DNA of 64,000 nucleotides from Psoroptes ovis (taxonomy: Eukaryota > Arthropoda > Arachnida > Sarcoptiformes > Psoroptidae), in the NCBI GenBank assembly GCA_002943765.1, contig PQWQ01000003.1, forward strand, positions 1,178,001 to 1,242,000, read 5' to 3'. Shown here piece after piece: positions 24,101-37,500 of the stretch. Numbering within the stretch: the stretch's first letter is position 1; the number at the start of each line of letters is the position of its first letter. The notes under the pieces are model-generated. The model ran no database searches and was not told the origin of the DNA. It saw nothing but the letters and a program-made list of their open reading frames with translations. A program made the translations under genes and the position numbers.

Positions 24101-25137
24101 TCATCATCATTGTCAACAATTTTTTTTAAGCATCATCATCATTATTAATAATAATGGAAATCCTCATTATTATCATCTTTATTATTATACAATTGTACAA
24201 TTGGAAAAATGGACATCAGAAAACGTGTATCATCACCACCATCTAACATACACATAGTGTTCCCTTGGCTTTATTCAACGACAAAATGATTATGTCATTT
24301 TTGTTTTTTTTTGTTCTTCGGAAAACAAAAAAAAAATTCACAAGTTTCCCGAATTATATCATTTTAATTCTACTAATATCATTGTCAATGTATTAAGCTG
24401 CTGCTGATGATGATAAATATTTTGCATCCAAAAAGAATGTGAAGTCAAGATTATTTATGTGATGTATGTATCGCATACATACGCACCATAGACACACACT
24501 CAAACACAATGAAACGATGTTCATGATGTAAATTGTTCTATTTTCATTTGGTTTTTTGCTGAAAATATTTATTATTAAAACATATATCAAATGTGAATTG
24601 AAATAATACTAAATAACTGAAAAAAATATTACTATTATTTAAAAAAAAAAAAACGAATACTGAAAACTAATAATCATCATTATCATTATGATTATGATTT
24701 TAATAATAATAATAATAATAACATCTAATAATCATCATCGTTAGATGGATAGAAATGAATGAATGAATGAATGAATGGACCCTGTTTCCATCTTCATCAT
24801 CATCATAATCATTATCATTATCAAGCGTATTGAACGGAAAACTCTGTGTGTGTATTATTTATGATTAGATGATGAAACATCATTTGTCACATTATCATAT
24901 TGTTTTTCGAATATTATGTGTATTTGTTGAAATCAAATAGTGCTCGAAAATAAGAAGAAGGAAAAAAAATCAATCTAATTCCATCTTATTTATCATTTGC
25001 TTTTGTCCATTGATTATTATCAAAAACATTAATATAAATCGTAATATTGAATTCATAAATGCATATTTCTTTAGTGCATATTTGATTTGTAATTTTTTTT
25101 TTTTTTTTGTTTAGCGATAATTTTCGATATTTATCTA
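18163..25137. other. AT-rich non-coding stretch with simple repeats
   Basis: No gene is supported with confidence. It contains (CA)n at about 18588-18609, a perfect hairpin at 19156-19192, TTG/TGT runs near 22190-22240 and 22354-22380, (GAT)n near 22223-22243, and a small inverted repeat near 22642-22677. The open frames are low-complexity or chance-length. Confidence 0.55.
19156..19192. repeat. perfect 13-bp inverted repeat, 11-nt loop
   Basis: The arms acaaattgcaaat (19156-19168) and atttgcaatttgt (19180-19192) are exact reverse complements around cgccaattgcc. It lies in non-coding sequence. The function is unknown: it could be a hairpin, a cruciform or the remnant of a small transposon. 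Confidence 0.85.
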
Positions 25138-25217
25138 TTAGGTTGTCCGCAAAGTTCTGGCCGATTTTTATGAACAATTCTAGGGATCCATCTGAATGAA
25201 CTTTTCGGACAACCTAA
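25138..25217. mobile_element. 80-bp mariner-type MITE
   Basis: The ends are inverted copies: ttaggttgtccgcaaagttc on the left and, on the complement of the right end, ttaggttgtccgaaaagttc, 19 of 20 bases identical. The dinucleotide TA flanks both sides (25136-25137 and 25218-25219), the duplication made by mariner/Tc1 transposases. The TTAGGTTG start is typical of mariner termini. The 40-bp interior has no coding capacity, so this is a deletion derivative moved in trans. Confidence 0.88.
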
Positions 25218-25219
25218 TA

Positions 25220-28200
25220 TAAAAAAATAAGAAAAAAAATACAATAATAATCATTATCAATGGGAAAATTGTTTTGTCATTATTATCATGATGATTATAA
25301 TCATCATTATAAGAAATGGTAAAAATGAAAAAAAAAAATAATATCTTAAGATGTATGATTTTAAATTGTATTCTTATCTTTACGATAATATTTTCCCATT
25401 TTTTTTCTTTTATTATTTCGTTTTTGAAACATTTCTACCCCAAAATTCCTAATAATGATGACAGTTATATTTTTTTTTTTTTTTTTTTTGCAAAATCTAT
25501 TGAGATGCATTTATTTTATTCAAGTTGCCCATTGTCCACTTATCAAGCGAATAAATGCACTATTCGCACATTTATATAACACACAAAGATAATCACCATC
25601 GAATGATGATTGTTATAATAATAATATTATTCGATAATATCACTGATTATTATCGTTGATATTATCACCGATATTACCATTTGATATTACTGCTGATGAT
25701 AATCGACAAAAAAAAATATCACATAAATGATACAATTTAATTTTCCTGTAATATGAATAGCTTTTTCCCCAATTTTTTTTTTCTCGAAATATTATTATTA
25801 TTGTCAATATTTCAACACAATTTTGATAGTGGAAAAAAATAATGGAAAATTCAATTTTCCATATTTGTAATAATAATAATAATAATCATTTGAAAATAAT
25901 AATGATAAGTGTTTGCAATATGTGTGTGTGTATGTGTGTTCAATATTCTTTCATCGATGTTTCATGCACATTTTATTTATTTTAAGTTGAAAATGTATTG
26001 CATGACATATTGGTGGAAATTTGAATGAATTGGAGAAAAAGGTATCATCAAGAATCAGTGAGTGCATCTAATGTTTCGAGTGTTTATTATTGTTTGTCAT
26101 TGTTATTATTGTCATTATTATTATTAATATTTTTGGTATTGTTTATTATTATTATTATTGTTATTCGTTATAAGAACCAAATAAAGAAAAATTTGTCAAT
26201 AAATTTACCAAATTTCATTTTGATAATTCATTTCTTGTCTTTGTATTTCAACACATTGCCAACCGAAAGAGAATAGATGCAAAATTTCCATACAATTCAA
26301 TGTGTTTGCCAAGGTCGTAAATTTTTACCGGCAAATTTTGCACGAATTGACGATTGGAAATTGAAATTCTAAATTTGTAATTCATCTATGTATAAATGAA
26401 TAAATGTTTTCCAAGTTTCACACACAAAATCATTGATCATCAAGAGACATCATCATCATCATCATCATCATCATTCATGCACAAATACGAACACGAATAT
26501 ACAAACACACCAACCAAATACAAAATAAAACATTTTTTTTTTTTTTGAATATCATTAAATGATGTAGTATTTGTTGTTGTTGTTGTTTACTGACATTTCA
26601 TTTCATTTAGTTTATTATTATATGTTTCAAGATTGTACCAAAAAAAATGTCTCCGGAGAATATTCGTATTTTTCGGTGTGTGTGTGTGTGTCTGTTTGTG
26701 TAAGAATAATAATATACAAGTTTCAAGTAGTGATTTCTGTTTTTTTCCTAGCTTTCTGTAGCAATTCATATGAAATAAGATTGAAATAACATTCTTTTTT
26801 CCTACATTTTTTTTCCCGAGAATATATCATTTCAAGAATTTTTATTAATAATAATAACATTATTATTATTATTATCACCATTACAATTGTACAATGTAAT
26901 TTTGCCGACAAAACAGTCAAAAAATGAAAATGTTATTTGTGTTTCGTGTTATTTTTATTCAATGTAAATTGAAAATTAAATTGAAAAATGTGTTTGTTTG
27001 TTTGTTCGGTTGTTTGTTGTGTTGAAAGTTGAATGAAAATGAATAAATATAAATAAATAAATGAATCAAAAGAGTTTTTTCAAAAAATAAAAATAAAGAA
27101 ATTATTCCATTTTTTTTCTGTTGAAAATACAATTACTTTTGCTCTTGTTTTGGCTGTTGGCACCAAAAATAACCATAGACAGTGACATATGCATCCACGA
27201 TGCATTAAAACAAATTTTCCAAAAACTTTACAAGATATATGACCATTTTATTTCTACAAGAAAAAAATTAAATTTAATAAATTATATAATCTTATTATCA
27301 GATCTTATCTTTACGATCCTTTTCTTCAAAAATTTTATCTTGTTCTTATCTTTTTGTACGTTATTAATTATACGAAGATTTTAACCGAAAAAATTTCACA
27401 TAAAACGTGATTTTTGGTGCAATTCTTCGATAAAGATAAATGGAAACATTACATTGAATTCTATTTGTTTTTCAAATTTTCAAATCATTCGTATTTGTAT
27501 TTTATCATTTTTGAAATTCACAATACAAATGTAAATTTTCTAGGTAGTAATAGGCAATATCAACAAACAACAAATCAAAATGTTTGTCTGTTTGTTTGTA
27601 TGCGATTGAAATGGTATGATCCATTGAATGAACGTACAACTTTTTGTCCTGAATTTTTCAGCTTTGAAAGCGGAAAATAACATGAAAACCGGTCCGATGC
27701 TCTTTGAAAGTTGTTCGAATAAGTAAAACGTGTATAATTGTAAATATTTTTTTTCAATTGTAAATGAATGAAAATATTTCAAAATATACAATGAAATTGA
27801 ATTGAAATGTGAAAAAAAAATTCCTGCAACCGGTATTCCAGTAAATAATTGAAGCACGTTTTTATCATCAAAATGAAATGATGATGAAAAAATGTATAAA
27901 ATAATAATAATATACACGTGTCTAAGCTTTTCTTAATCATTGAAGCATTCATAAATACCAAAGCTGAAGCGGCAGCAGTAAACAATAACATTAATAATAA
28001 TGAAAATTACAATCCAATGGTAAAAAGTTTATCAAATCGAAATGAAAATATAAAAAAAAAATTATAAAAACTTTTATTTTCCATTTGTGTCCACCATTAC
28101 TTTTTGAATCATTCCTCATTGATGATCCCTCATGAATGAATCCTCGAAAATTACACAATTTTCCGTAATAATAAAGGAATCGCTACCGAATCGACGATTG

Positions 28201-30564
28201 TATCAATATTTTGTATGCTTAATTTCACCATTCGTAATCATTGAAATATTAAATGAATTCAAAAATGTCAAACGTTGATCGAAAAAAAAAAAAAATAGAG
28301 AGCGAAAAACAAATCGAAAAATTATCAAAGATAAAAATTGAATTGAAATGACATTAAATGAGAAATGATACGGAACCATGAATTGTATCGAAAAAATTGA
28401 ATTTCGAAAAAGAAGAAAAAAAATTAAAAGCAGTAAGTTTCAAAGAGAATTCAAATGAAAATTCAATAATGATAACATTGAATGGACATTTGAAACGAAG
28501 AAAAAAAATCATATCCATTGGGATAAACATTTATTTTCAGTATTTTCAATTCATTTGAAACATTTAAAACTAGAATATCATCAAATTTTTGAAATGAATC
28601 TTATTCGTTTTGGACCCTAAAATGATAACGTTGCCAGAATATATGGTCAAACCATTATTACCATTATTTTCAATTCAATAAAACAAAAGAAATTCAATGA
28701 ATAATGATGAAAATATTCCATGAAATAATATGTAATCATGATGATAATAATAATAATAATAAAGATAATGGAAACCTTTTATTTCATTATTGCAAACATT
28801 TTTAATTCAATCAATTCTCTGAATAAAAAATTATCAACACAATTTTCAATGTGATCATGTTCCAAATGAATGAATTCAATTTCATGAATGTTTCCAAAAT
28901 TATTCAATTTTTTTCTCGCTTCATTTTCATCATTCGCTCGCACTCGTAAATTTGATTTATCATTGATAATTCAATCCTTTTATTTCTACACACATTATTT
29001 GCTTTATATCTTGGTTCATCAAGGTTTCTATTTCTTTTTTTTTTTTTTTTTTGAGAAAAAAAATTCATTTCATCAGATGCTTTTCAAAAATTCACAAATA
29101 TCATCCATATGACCTTTGATAAATGTGCCCATTCGCTAATGTACGATGGTTTATATTTGTTCCTTTCTTTTTTTTACTAAGAAATAAATATTCAACAAGC
29201 CATTTATTTATTTATTTATGTTTTCGCATCGAAATTCATTGTCAAATGAAAAGGAAAAGGAAGCATCCATAGCATCTAAGCATTTATTTTGTATACTGTT
29301 GGATTTGAAAATTGCCATAAAACAAACAAAACAAACAAATGAAAAAAAAACTAAACTAAATGAATTTAGGAAACAAGATTTAATAATGTGGAAAAATATT
29401 GCTTTTGTTATTATTATTATTATTATTACTTTGTTGTTGTTGTTGTTTTTCATAGAAAAGAAATTGAAATTTTTTTTTTCTGTTTCATTCATATCTACAA
29501 AACCATTTTCATCAGTACAAGCCATTTGTATATCATTGTACAAAATTCATTGTTTTCATTTCATTCATTCATTAATTTTTCATTTTTAAAGCCAATTTCC
29601 TTTTTTCATTTTTGTGCCCGAAAAAAAAAAAAAAAAATGAAATGGCATCAAAGACATTTTAGATTTTCATTATCATTATCATTTTCATTCAAATTTTCTT
29701 TGTAATTCGCGTTGAAAAATAGTTCACGAATCAAGCATTTTTTCGGGAAAAGATGCTAAATGAGTTTGATGCACAACACATTTACACCGGCTTAGAGATT
29801 GATTTTAGGCAAGCATAAACCCTCGCAAATACACACATATGAAAATAGCGATGATGATATTTTATAATAATGTTTTCTTCCCTGTTCAAATGATGATGAT
29901 GATGATGATGATGCCGGTAATTTTATTTCATTTCATTTCATTATTATTAGTATTTTCCATCATGACAATTACGATCGATGGATTTCTCCTTTTTTTTATC
30001 TGAAGCTTTTAATATTTTCCGTTTTTTCCTACGTCTTTCCTTTATATTTCATTGTACGCCATGCCATCATCATCATCATCATAATCATTATCATTATCAT
30101 TTAAACAAGAATGAAAATGTTTTGAAAAAATAAAAAAATTGTTAATAGTTTGTTGCAATCATCGTTTGAAGTTTTTTTTCTCGTAATATTTTCACATTTA
30201 AAACCATTTCAAAACATTTGAACATTTTTCAAAAATATAAAATGAAATAAAATAAAATAAAATAAATCGACAAAATGTTACTGATGCAATGAAACATCAA
30301 CAACGATGAAATTGCATCGAAAAAATGGCCCTTTATCTTTTGCCATTTATGATGATGATGATAATGATAATGATGATTATTATTATTATCATTATCATTA
30401 CCATTGCTATCATTATTATTATGATTATTATTATTATTATCGGATGCCGGTAATGTTCATTTGTTCTTTGAAAAAATTTTATTTCATTTATTTATTTTAA
30501 AATGTATATTTCATAATTTTTGTTTTGTTGGAAAACGAAACAAAATTTCATTGTTTCTTTAAAC
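25220..30564. other. AT-rich non-coding stretch; one ambiguous open island
   Basis: It contains T20 at 25470-25489, (ATC)n around 26450-26474 and (ATG)n around 29890-29912. Around 27540-27917 the minus strand is open for about 125 codons, but two other frames, one on each strand, are also open and look equally protein-like, so I do not call a gene. Nothing else stands out. Confidence 0.5.
30557..30564. repeat. hAT target-site duplication, left copy (ctttaaac)
   Basis: Exact 8-bp match to 30752-30759 on the other side of the MITE. Confidence 0.9.
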
Positions 30565-30751
30565 CAGTCATTCTCAACCGGTGTTCCGCGGCACTTTAGT
30601 GTTCCGCCAGATTCCAAAAGTGTGCCGCCAAATTTTGGAAATCTAACTCATTCCTTTATTATTCCCTTACTTGGTGTGCCGCAAGATTTTGGAAATAAAG
30701 GCTTTTACTTTTTTCAGTGTGCCGCGGCGAAAAAAAGGTTGAGAATGACTG
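30565..30751. mobile_element. 187-bp hAT-type MITE
   Basis: The element starts cagtcattctcaacc and ends with its exact reverse complement ggttgagaatgactg, giving 15-bp perfect terminal inverted repeats. It is flanked by the 8-bp duplication ctttaaac, the hAT signature. Subterminal GTGTTCCGC / GTGTGCCGC motifs recur inside and are distinctly GC-rich against the surroundings. It has no transposase coding capacity. This terminal style is shared with Charlie-like hAT families that are known for horizontal transfer between animals; membership of a named family would need a database comparison. Confidence 0.93.
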
Positions 30752-30759
30752 CTTTAAAC
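30752..30759. repeat. hAT target-site duplication, right copy (ctttaaac)
   Basis: Exact match to 30557-30564. Confidence 0.9.
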
Positions 30760-30799
30760 AATGAAATAAGATGTTTTTTTTATTTGAAAATATTTTCAC

Positions 30800-31576
30800 T
30801 TAATGAACTCTAGGTAGGTGTGTGTGAGCGTTTGTGTGAACAATAAACATGTTTGAATTGAATAATATGGGTGTGTGAGCCGCTATTGCAGATATTTTCC
30901 TTATGAATGAGTAGAAATACTCAGAAAACAGCTGTAAATATGTAAAAATATAATAAATAACATCTGCTAAATGATATTAGTGAGAATATAAACGAATAAA
31001 AGTATAATAATAATCGACAATGAATCTCTTTACATTCAGACCGATTCCCAATAACTGCAGTTCCTTCAATTGGTAATAACCAATTTCTAAATGCAAAATA
31101 TTTGCCGATCCGGTGTTTGTTCCCCTGTCGTTTTTTTCCTTCCTTTTCTTCACCCTGTTCCTCTTTTTCTTTATTATCGGCGAAAATTAGAATAAGATTG
31201 TTACGTTCTGCAATGTACACATTAGCCCCCAAATTATATCAATGCGAATATATCAATTTCATAGATACATCAATATATTCGGCCATTTATGGTTTTTATT
31301 TCAATATATCAACGAAAGAAGAAACAAAAACAAAAAAAATAAAAGCAAATGAATTATCAAATGATTTTTGTTTTTGTATAATTGTATATTTCTACATTAC
31401 TTTTGTACAATTTAAAAGCAAAAGAAATAATAATGGCAAATATTGATAATGATCATAATAATAATAATAATTGTAATAATAGTAGTAAGTAATGGCAATA
31501 ATAAATTTGAAAACAAAAAAAAAAAAAATCATATTTTACCAATTCCTTCAAGCATAGTTTCAAAAAGCGTATACAT
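30800..31576 (-). CDS. predicted three-exon gene, unknown protein
   Basis: The model is complement(join(30800..30966, 31034..31207, 31540..31576)), 378 nt and 125 aa. Exon 1 starts at an ATG (A at -3) and ends GGAATTG|GTAAAA. Exon 2 follows a CTAAT branch-like motif and ttgcag. Its 57 codons include a charged run (KEKEEQGEEKEGKKRQGNK) and then IGKYFAFRNWLLPIEG. It ends TCTGAAT|GTAAAG. The 67-bp second intron again has a CTAAT motif before atttag. Exon 3 is open for 54 codons to TAA, and an AATAAA-like sequence follows. The phases match at both junctions and the island is richer in G+C than its surroundings. Caveats: the plus strand is open across 31102-31446, and exon 1 could extend or be wrong. 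The hAT MITE sits about 50 bp downstream of the stop. I do not recognise the protein. Confidence 0.38.
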
Positions 31577-34500
31577 GTTTAAGAACAATTTTCCATTGTA
31601 GATATCGATGTTGAAGATGATCGATAAGATTTCTCAGTTTTGTTTCGTCCAAAGATATATAAGTGTATTCAACATTTAAAACAGATCAAAAATGTATTTA
31701 TATTAATGATAATAATAAATAATAATAATATCATTTGATGATAATGAAATACATTTTGTTGTTCATCCAACAATCTTGTATAATAAATCTATGAATTTAA
31801 TGAAATGATACAAATTTTTTTACCCGTAATATTTCAAGTACAAAGTGTATCTAATATTGTGATATTATCGCAATTGCTATTATCAATGTTTAAAAATATT
31901 AAACCGGCCTACGATTGTAGATTGTATTTATGAAAAAAAAGAAATTATTTCCAAGATAAAAATATGAGAAATTTTACGGAAAAAATTCTCTAAATTTAAA
32001 AAAATGAAAATGTTATTATTTCACCCAAAAATATATGTGTTTCTCTGCGATGATGATGATGATCATCATCATCTTTATTCTATTATTATCATTTGATGCG
32101 ATTACATTTAATAGGTTTTTTGTATTTTCCAAGGCTTTTTCTTCAGCTCGATTCATTATCATCATTATTTTTTTAATTTTTGTTGATAAATTAAGTAATT
32201 TTATCATCATTTTTTCTTAAATGTTTACAACGTTTTACTGAGATTTTTCTCACTGTACTTTTAATGATATGACATTAATCTTACTGTGTGTATTCTTGTT
32301 GTATTCGATCTATGATATAAGTTCTCAGAGTTTAAGTTTTCATTTTTTTCTGCCTTACAAAAGCTTTCAAAAATCTCAAGATTTTAAATTTTGATTTCTT
32401 TTTATTTCAAAAATAAAATTTACTAATTGATGTTTTTATTTTCTTTATTTTTTTGTCTATTTAGGTATGTGGACATTTATTTTTTCCAAGATTTCATTTG
32501 AAATATTCAAAATTTGGCTTCTGATAACAGCGATTTTGTGAAACACACACATTTGGCAAAGGTTAGAACATGTCCAATGATCATTGCTTGATCATCATCA
32601 TGGTTGTTTCTACACCGACAACAGCTACAGCCACGGCTAAAGCAATGATTATTATTGATTTATTTATTGACATAAAACAAATTTTTTTTATTAATGCTCA
32701 ATTTGATTTTATGGCCATAAAATTACCGGGTTAGTTTGCATTGATTTTGATTCGTTTTTTTTCAATGCAAAAATGTACATTCGTGTATTTTTTATTTGTC
32801 AAATTATTTATTTTCATTTTTTCATTCACTGTGAATTTATTATTATCATGATTATTATTATTATTATTTCAGTTCACAACTTTGTGACTCGATGAGAAAA
32901 TGATCAAAATCAATTTTTCGAAAGCCGGTAATTTTACATCCAGGATTTTCAAATCAATAATATGCAATATTTATCAAATACACACACAGATTCAATTGTC
33001 AGTATTATCTTCACACAGTCACAATTTAGTGAATATGAGAGATTTAATATTTTTTCAAATTCAATTTCATATTTCGATTCGACATTATTATTTCATTTCA
33101 TTTCATATTTCCACTAAGAATTTGTGAATAATATTTTTTTGAACAAAAAATCATTCCCACTATAATTTTGATTTCTCTGATTTCATTTGAGCTTTAGTTT
33201 TATTTTGTTATGAAGATGTTTTTTTTGTTTGGTATGAAATTGACCGGTAAATTGCTCGTGTGTGTTATTATTTGAATTATTATTCATTATTGATAATAAT
33301 AATATAAAATCAATAAAAAATGAAAAAGATGAACGAAAACCACATCACAAGTGTGCGAGAATAAGAATGAATGATGTTAAAATAAAGAAAAAATGAATAT
33401 AAGAAATAAGACATTATCACTTTTGATTTGACTGAATAATTTCTATATTTTATTATTTATTATCATTATTGTTTATTGTTATTATTATTTAACACTGCAA
33501 TGGCGCCCAAATTATAGACTACAGATGCAGCAAATATTCAATTATTATTTTTTGTGCAAACACACACACACAAATTCACTGACAAAATGATATTAAAATC
33601 AATTTTGTTCTTAGCTGAAAAAAAATATTCATAAAGTTTGATTTGAAATGGTGAACATCAATTTCGCTCACATTTTGGGCCAAAACATTTTTGTGCAAAG
33701 GTTTTTCCACCATTTTTCAAAAGACAATCCATTCTCGGAAGATGAAAATTACAAATTTCTTGATTTTCATTCATTGTTATTTGTTTTGGGATTGAAATTG
33801 TGCTTTTTTCGAAAAAAAAATTCCACGCACTAACAACAGGTTTCAAAAGGTTTCAATTGTGTGTTTTCGAAATTTATCTATTTATCCTCAATATACAATC
33901 TGAAAAAATTTTCAATTGTTTATCCTCTTTCAAGGAAATTAATGATTCAATTGAATTTACGCGAGGAATTTAATCAATCAATCAATAGTTAGTTTGAATT
34001 TCTTTTGTGATTTGTATTGCATTGATATTTTCGGTGAACTATCCGATTCGCTTTGATTTTAGAAAAGTTTACTTATTCGACTGTGTTTTGCCCATTTTTT
34101 TCAAACATATTTGCATCATATTTTTGTCAATCAATCCATCCATTTATCCATTCATTTCATCAAATATTGAAGATATAAAAATTATTCAAATAATATTGTA
34201 CGAAATGAAAGAGTTTTGATTATTTTGATGATTATCATTACTTTATTATGATAATAAGTTTGAACTTTTCAAATTTTCAATTTAAGCTTTTCAAATTCAT
34301 AATAAAGATTCTCATCTATTATTATTATTTTTATTATTTAATTTCATATTCACACAAACACTTTTACAATACGAACACTAAATACTGATTATGGTAATAT
34401 TATACAAAAGAAATTATGCACAGATGTGTGAAAAAGTAATGATTGAAAAAAACTATTGACCAACAATTGATTGATCGATCATTTGTTGTTGTTGTTGATG

Positions 34501-37500
34501 TTATTGTTATTATTATCAAAATTAGTTGAAGATTTCATAACTAAATCAAATAAATCACTAACGAATAATAATTATAATTAAAGTAAATCAATCAAATTCA
34601 AAAATTTAATATAGTCATTTCGATTATTATAATTTTTTTGTTATTATTATTGAAACTATTGCAACATAATAACAGTTACACCAATAATAATAGCAATAAT
34701 AATGATGGTGCACAAATTTGAAATGATTGAAATGAAATTGAATGATGATGATGATGATGATATTTTGCACAAAACCATAGTATTATGAGCACTTTGATAT
34801 AAAATAAATACAATATGTTTTATTAAATGTGAAAATTTACAAATTTTTCGATTTATGCTCCACCAATATTTACCACCATCGAAAACATTGAAAATGTTTG
34901 AACAAAGAGAAAAACATTTGATCGGCCATATTGTTTGCCTGGGTGTTTGAAAACTTTTATTTATTGTTATTATTAACATAATTATTAGCTGTATTAATAC
35001 ACAATTGAATTTTTATTTATTTTTCATTTCATTTTAATAATAATTTCATTTTTCAATGAAACAATTTTCATTCATTCATTCTCCCACTAATATTTACTTT
35101 ATATTTTAATTCACTTGAAGCATTTGAAACCTCTTCAATCATCATTCAATAATACACACACACACACACCAATACACTTTATAGAAAATGTATATAATTA
35201 TTTTTCATTTTTTTTTTGCTGGGTTTGAAAATAAAAAGTTTTCATCAAAAACTTGAAACTCGGAAAAAAAATTCAATTCTGTCATTGAAAATACATTGTT
35301 ATTATCCATACATTCAGGTTTATTATTATTATTATTATTCGTTAGTAAATTCTTATGATAAAATTTGAAATTGTGTTTGGCAAAAAGTTTTAATTTTGTA
35401 AAGTTCAATTTTTGTTCAATTCTCGCCACTTCATACACCAACATCGATATCAACATACATTGACATATAATGTATTCAAAGAATATTGAGAAAAAAAAAT
35501 CATTTAAAAAGTATATTGGCATCGTTTTTTATATTTTATTTCGATCATCGTTGATAATGATTGTTGAATCGGTGTGTTGAATGGTGCTGGTTATGTTGAT
35601 GTTGATATTGGTGCTTATGATGTTGCTGCCGATGAAACATCATCGATCTTATTCATGTCATCGATTATTATAATAATAATAATTATAATTAAAATAGTAG
35701 GCGTAGCAATCATACATTGATTATATAATCGATTTGATCATTAATTAATTAACATCGTTTCCAGTTTTTTTCGTTCCACTTTCTACTATCATTATATCAA
35801 TGATATTATTCATCAGCATCGATGATAGTTTTGAATTGAATAATGAAATAGTTTATTGAAAACTATTGAAACTAAAACAAACAAAGAACCAGAAAAAAAA
35901 TATTGAAAATCATATACCGACAAGAATATGTTTAATGAATTCAAGTATGATGCCAATATAGAATATTATCAATTTTTACCATAAAACAAAGAAAAAAAAA
36001 TTACTTAATATTCAAATTTTTTTCTTCATTCTTTACTTTAATTTCAATAATAATCATCAATCATTGTTTCAAAATTATGGATGTATGTGCCATATATCGT
36101 TTGGACGATTGTTATATTTGAAATTTTCATATTCGTGAATTGATATTTTGTTATTTGACATTCGTCTGGTGATATATTATTACATAGCCATAAAGTACAT
36201 GCATGCATACATCAAATCTTTAGATATGATCCAATGAAAGAATATTATATTTCTGATTCAATTTTAACTTTTTTTTTTGGTACAATCGTTAATGGCATTG
36301 CCGGTATTATTATGCTGCAAGGTTTCTAGCTTTTCCATCTCTGCTATCTTTGTGTGCACATGTTAATCATTTTTTTTTCAATATGCACACACAAGTCAAA
36401 AACTTTTAATGAAAATGACATTCACATTTCATGTTTGCTGTCGTATATATTTTTTGAATTCTAATTCTGAATTCTCTTCTGGAATTTAATTCAATTCATT
36501 TTTTGTTTATTTTATTCCATTTATATTTATCTTTTCTATATTTGTCTGTCGGCTCGTATGTTTGTTTGTTTGTTTGTCATCATTTTTGTGTAAGTTGAAT
36601 GATGGACGAGATTTTGCATTCACATTTTAAACTCTATTCATTTTTGTATTTCATTCCATTCCAACCGCCGCATTTCGTAGCTAATCCAATTCAAAAACTT
36701 GCCTTAAAATACAGAATTTTAAATATTTCAATGCGGAATTTTTTTTTTGTAAATTTCAAAATTTTGTCTACCAAAACCTTTTGGAAAAATTGTTTGCGAC
36801 GAAAATGAAAAAAAATTGAAAATTAAAAATTTATTTCGAAAAAACTTTTCGGTAAACTTTGTTTATTTTATTTCCATATTCATTTTCACTGTGATGATAA
36901 ATTATCTCTGTATACAATTGTATTTGAAAATTTGCATATGCAGCAGCAGCACGAATGAATGAATGTATGAATGAAAATTTGACAAAAATAAATGAATGAA
37001 TTTTCACCGAGAATTTATCTTATTCTAGACATTATTCATCAGATATTTTATATGTATGGCAATGGTTGGTATATAATTGATAAATTGCTATTTGTTCATG
37101 GATTTCGTCGGCAAAAAAAGTAATTTTTTATTTCGAGGCTTTTGACAATTTTTCATATTGATAAATAGTCGGCAAAATATATGCAAGTATGCACGCCTAT
37201 GTGTATTTCACACGTATTCATTTGAATAAAGAATGACAATGGATTTATAAAATGAAATTTCATTTGATTTCTCTGTGTGCTTTTCTCGAAAGAAATTATC
37301 ATCATATTAAATTATATATTTTAAATTCGCCGGAAAAAAAATTTAATTGTTCAATTATCATTTTAATCGAGTAATTTATCAATCGTTTAATGATTGTTTC
37401 AATCAATCTGCATTGAAATCGGCAATTGTATTTGTTAGATTATCCGTAAAATGATGAAAGCATTGAAAAATGTACTGAATTCATTAGTTTTTTTTTCGCC

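Noticed and set aside
27540..27917. 125-codon minus-strand frame with hydrophobic segments
   Set aside because: It starts at GTG, and competing open frames exist on both strands in the same region. I found no splice arrangement that favours one of them.
31102..31446. 114-codon plus-strand frame
   Set aside because: It overlaps the spliced minus-strand model, which has better splice-signal and phase support. Kept only as a caveat.
33648..33833. 61-codon ATG-started plus-strand frame, with the complementary strand also open
   Set aside because: Chance length for this composition and no splice or homology support.
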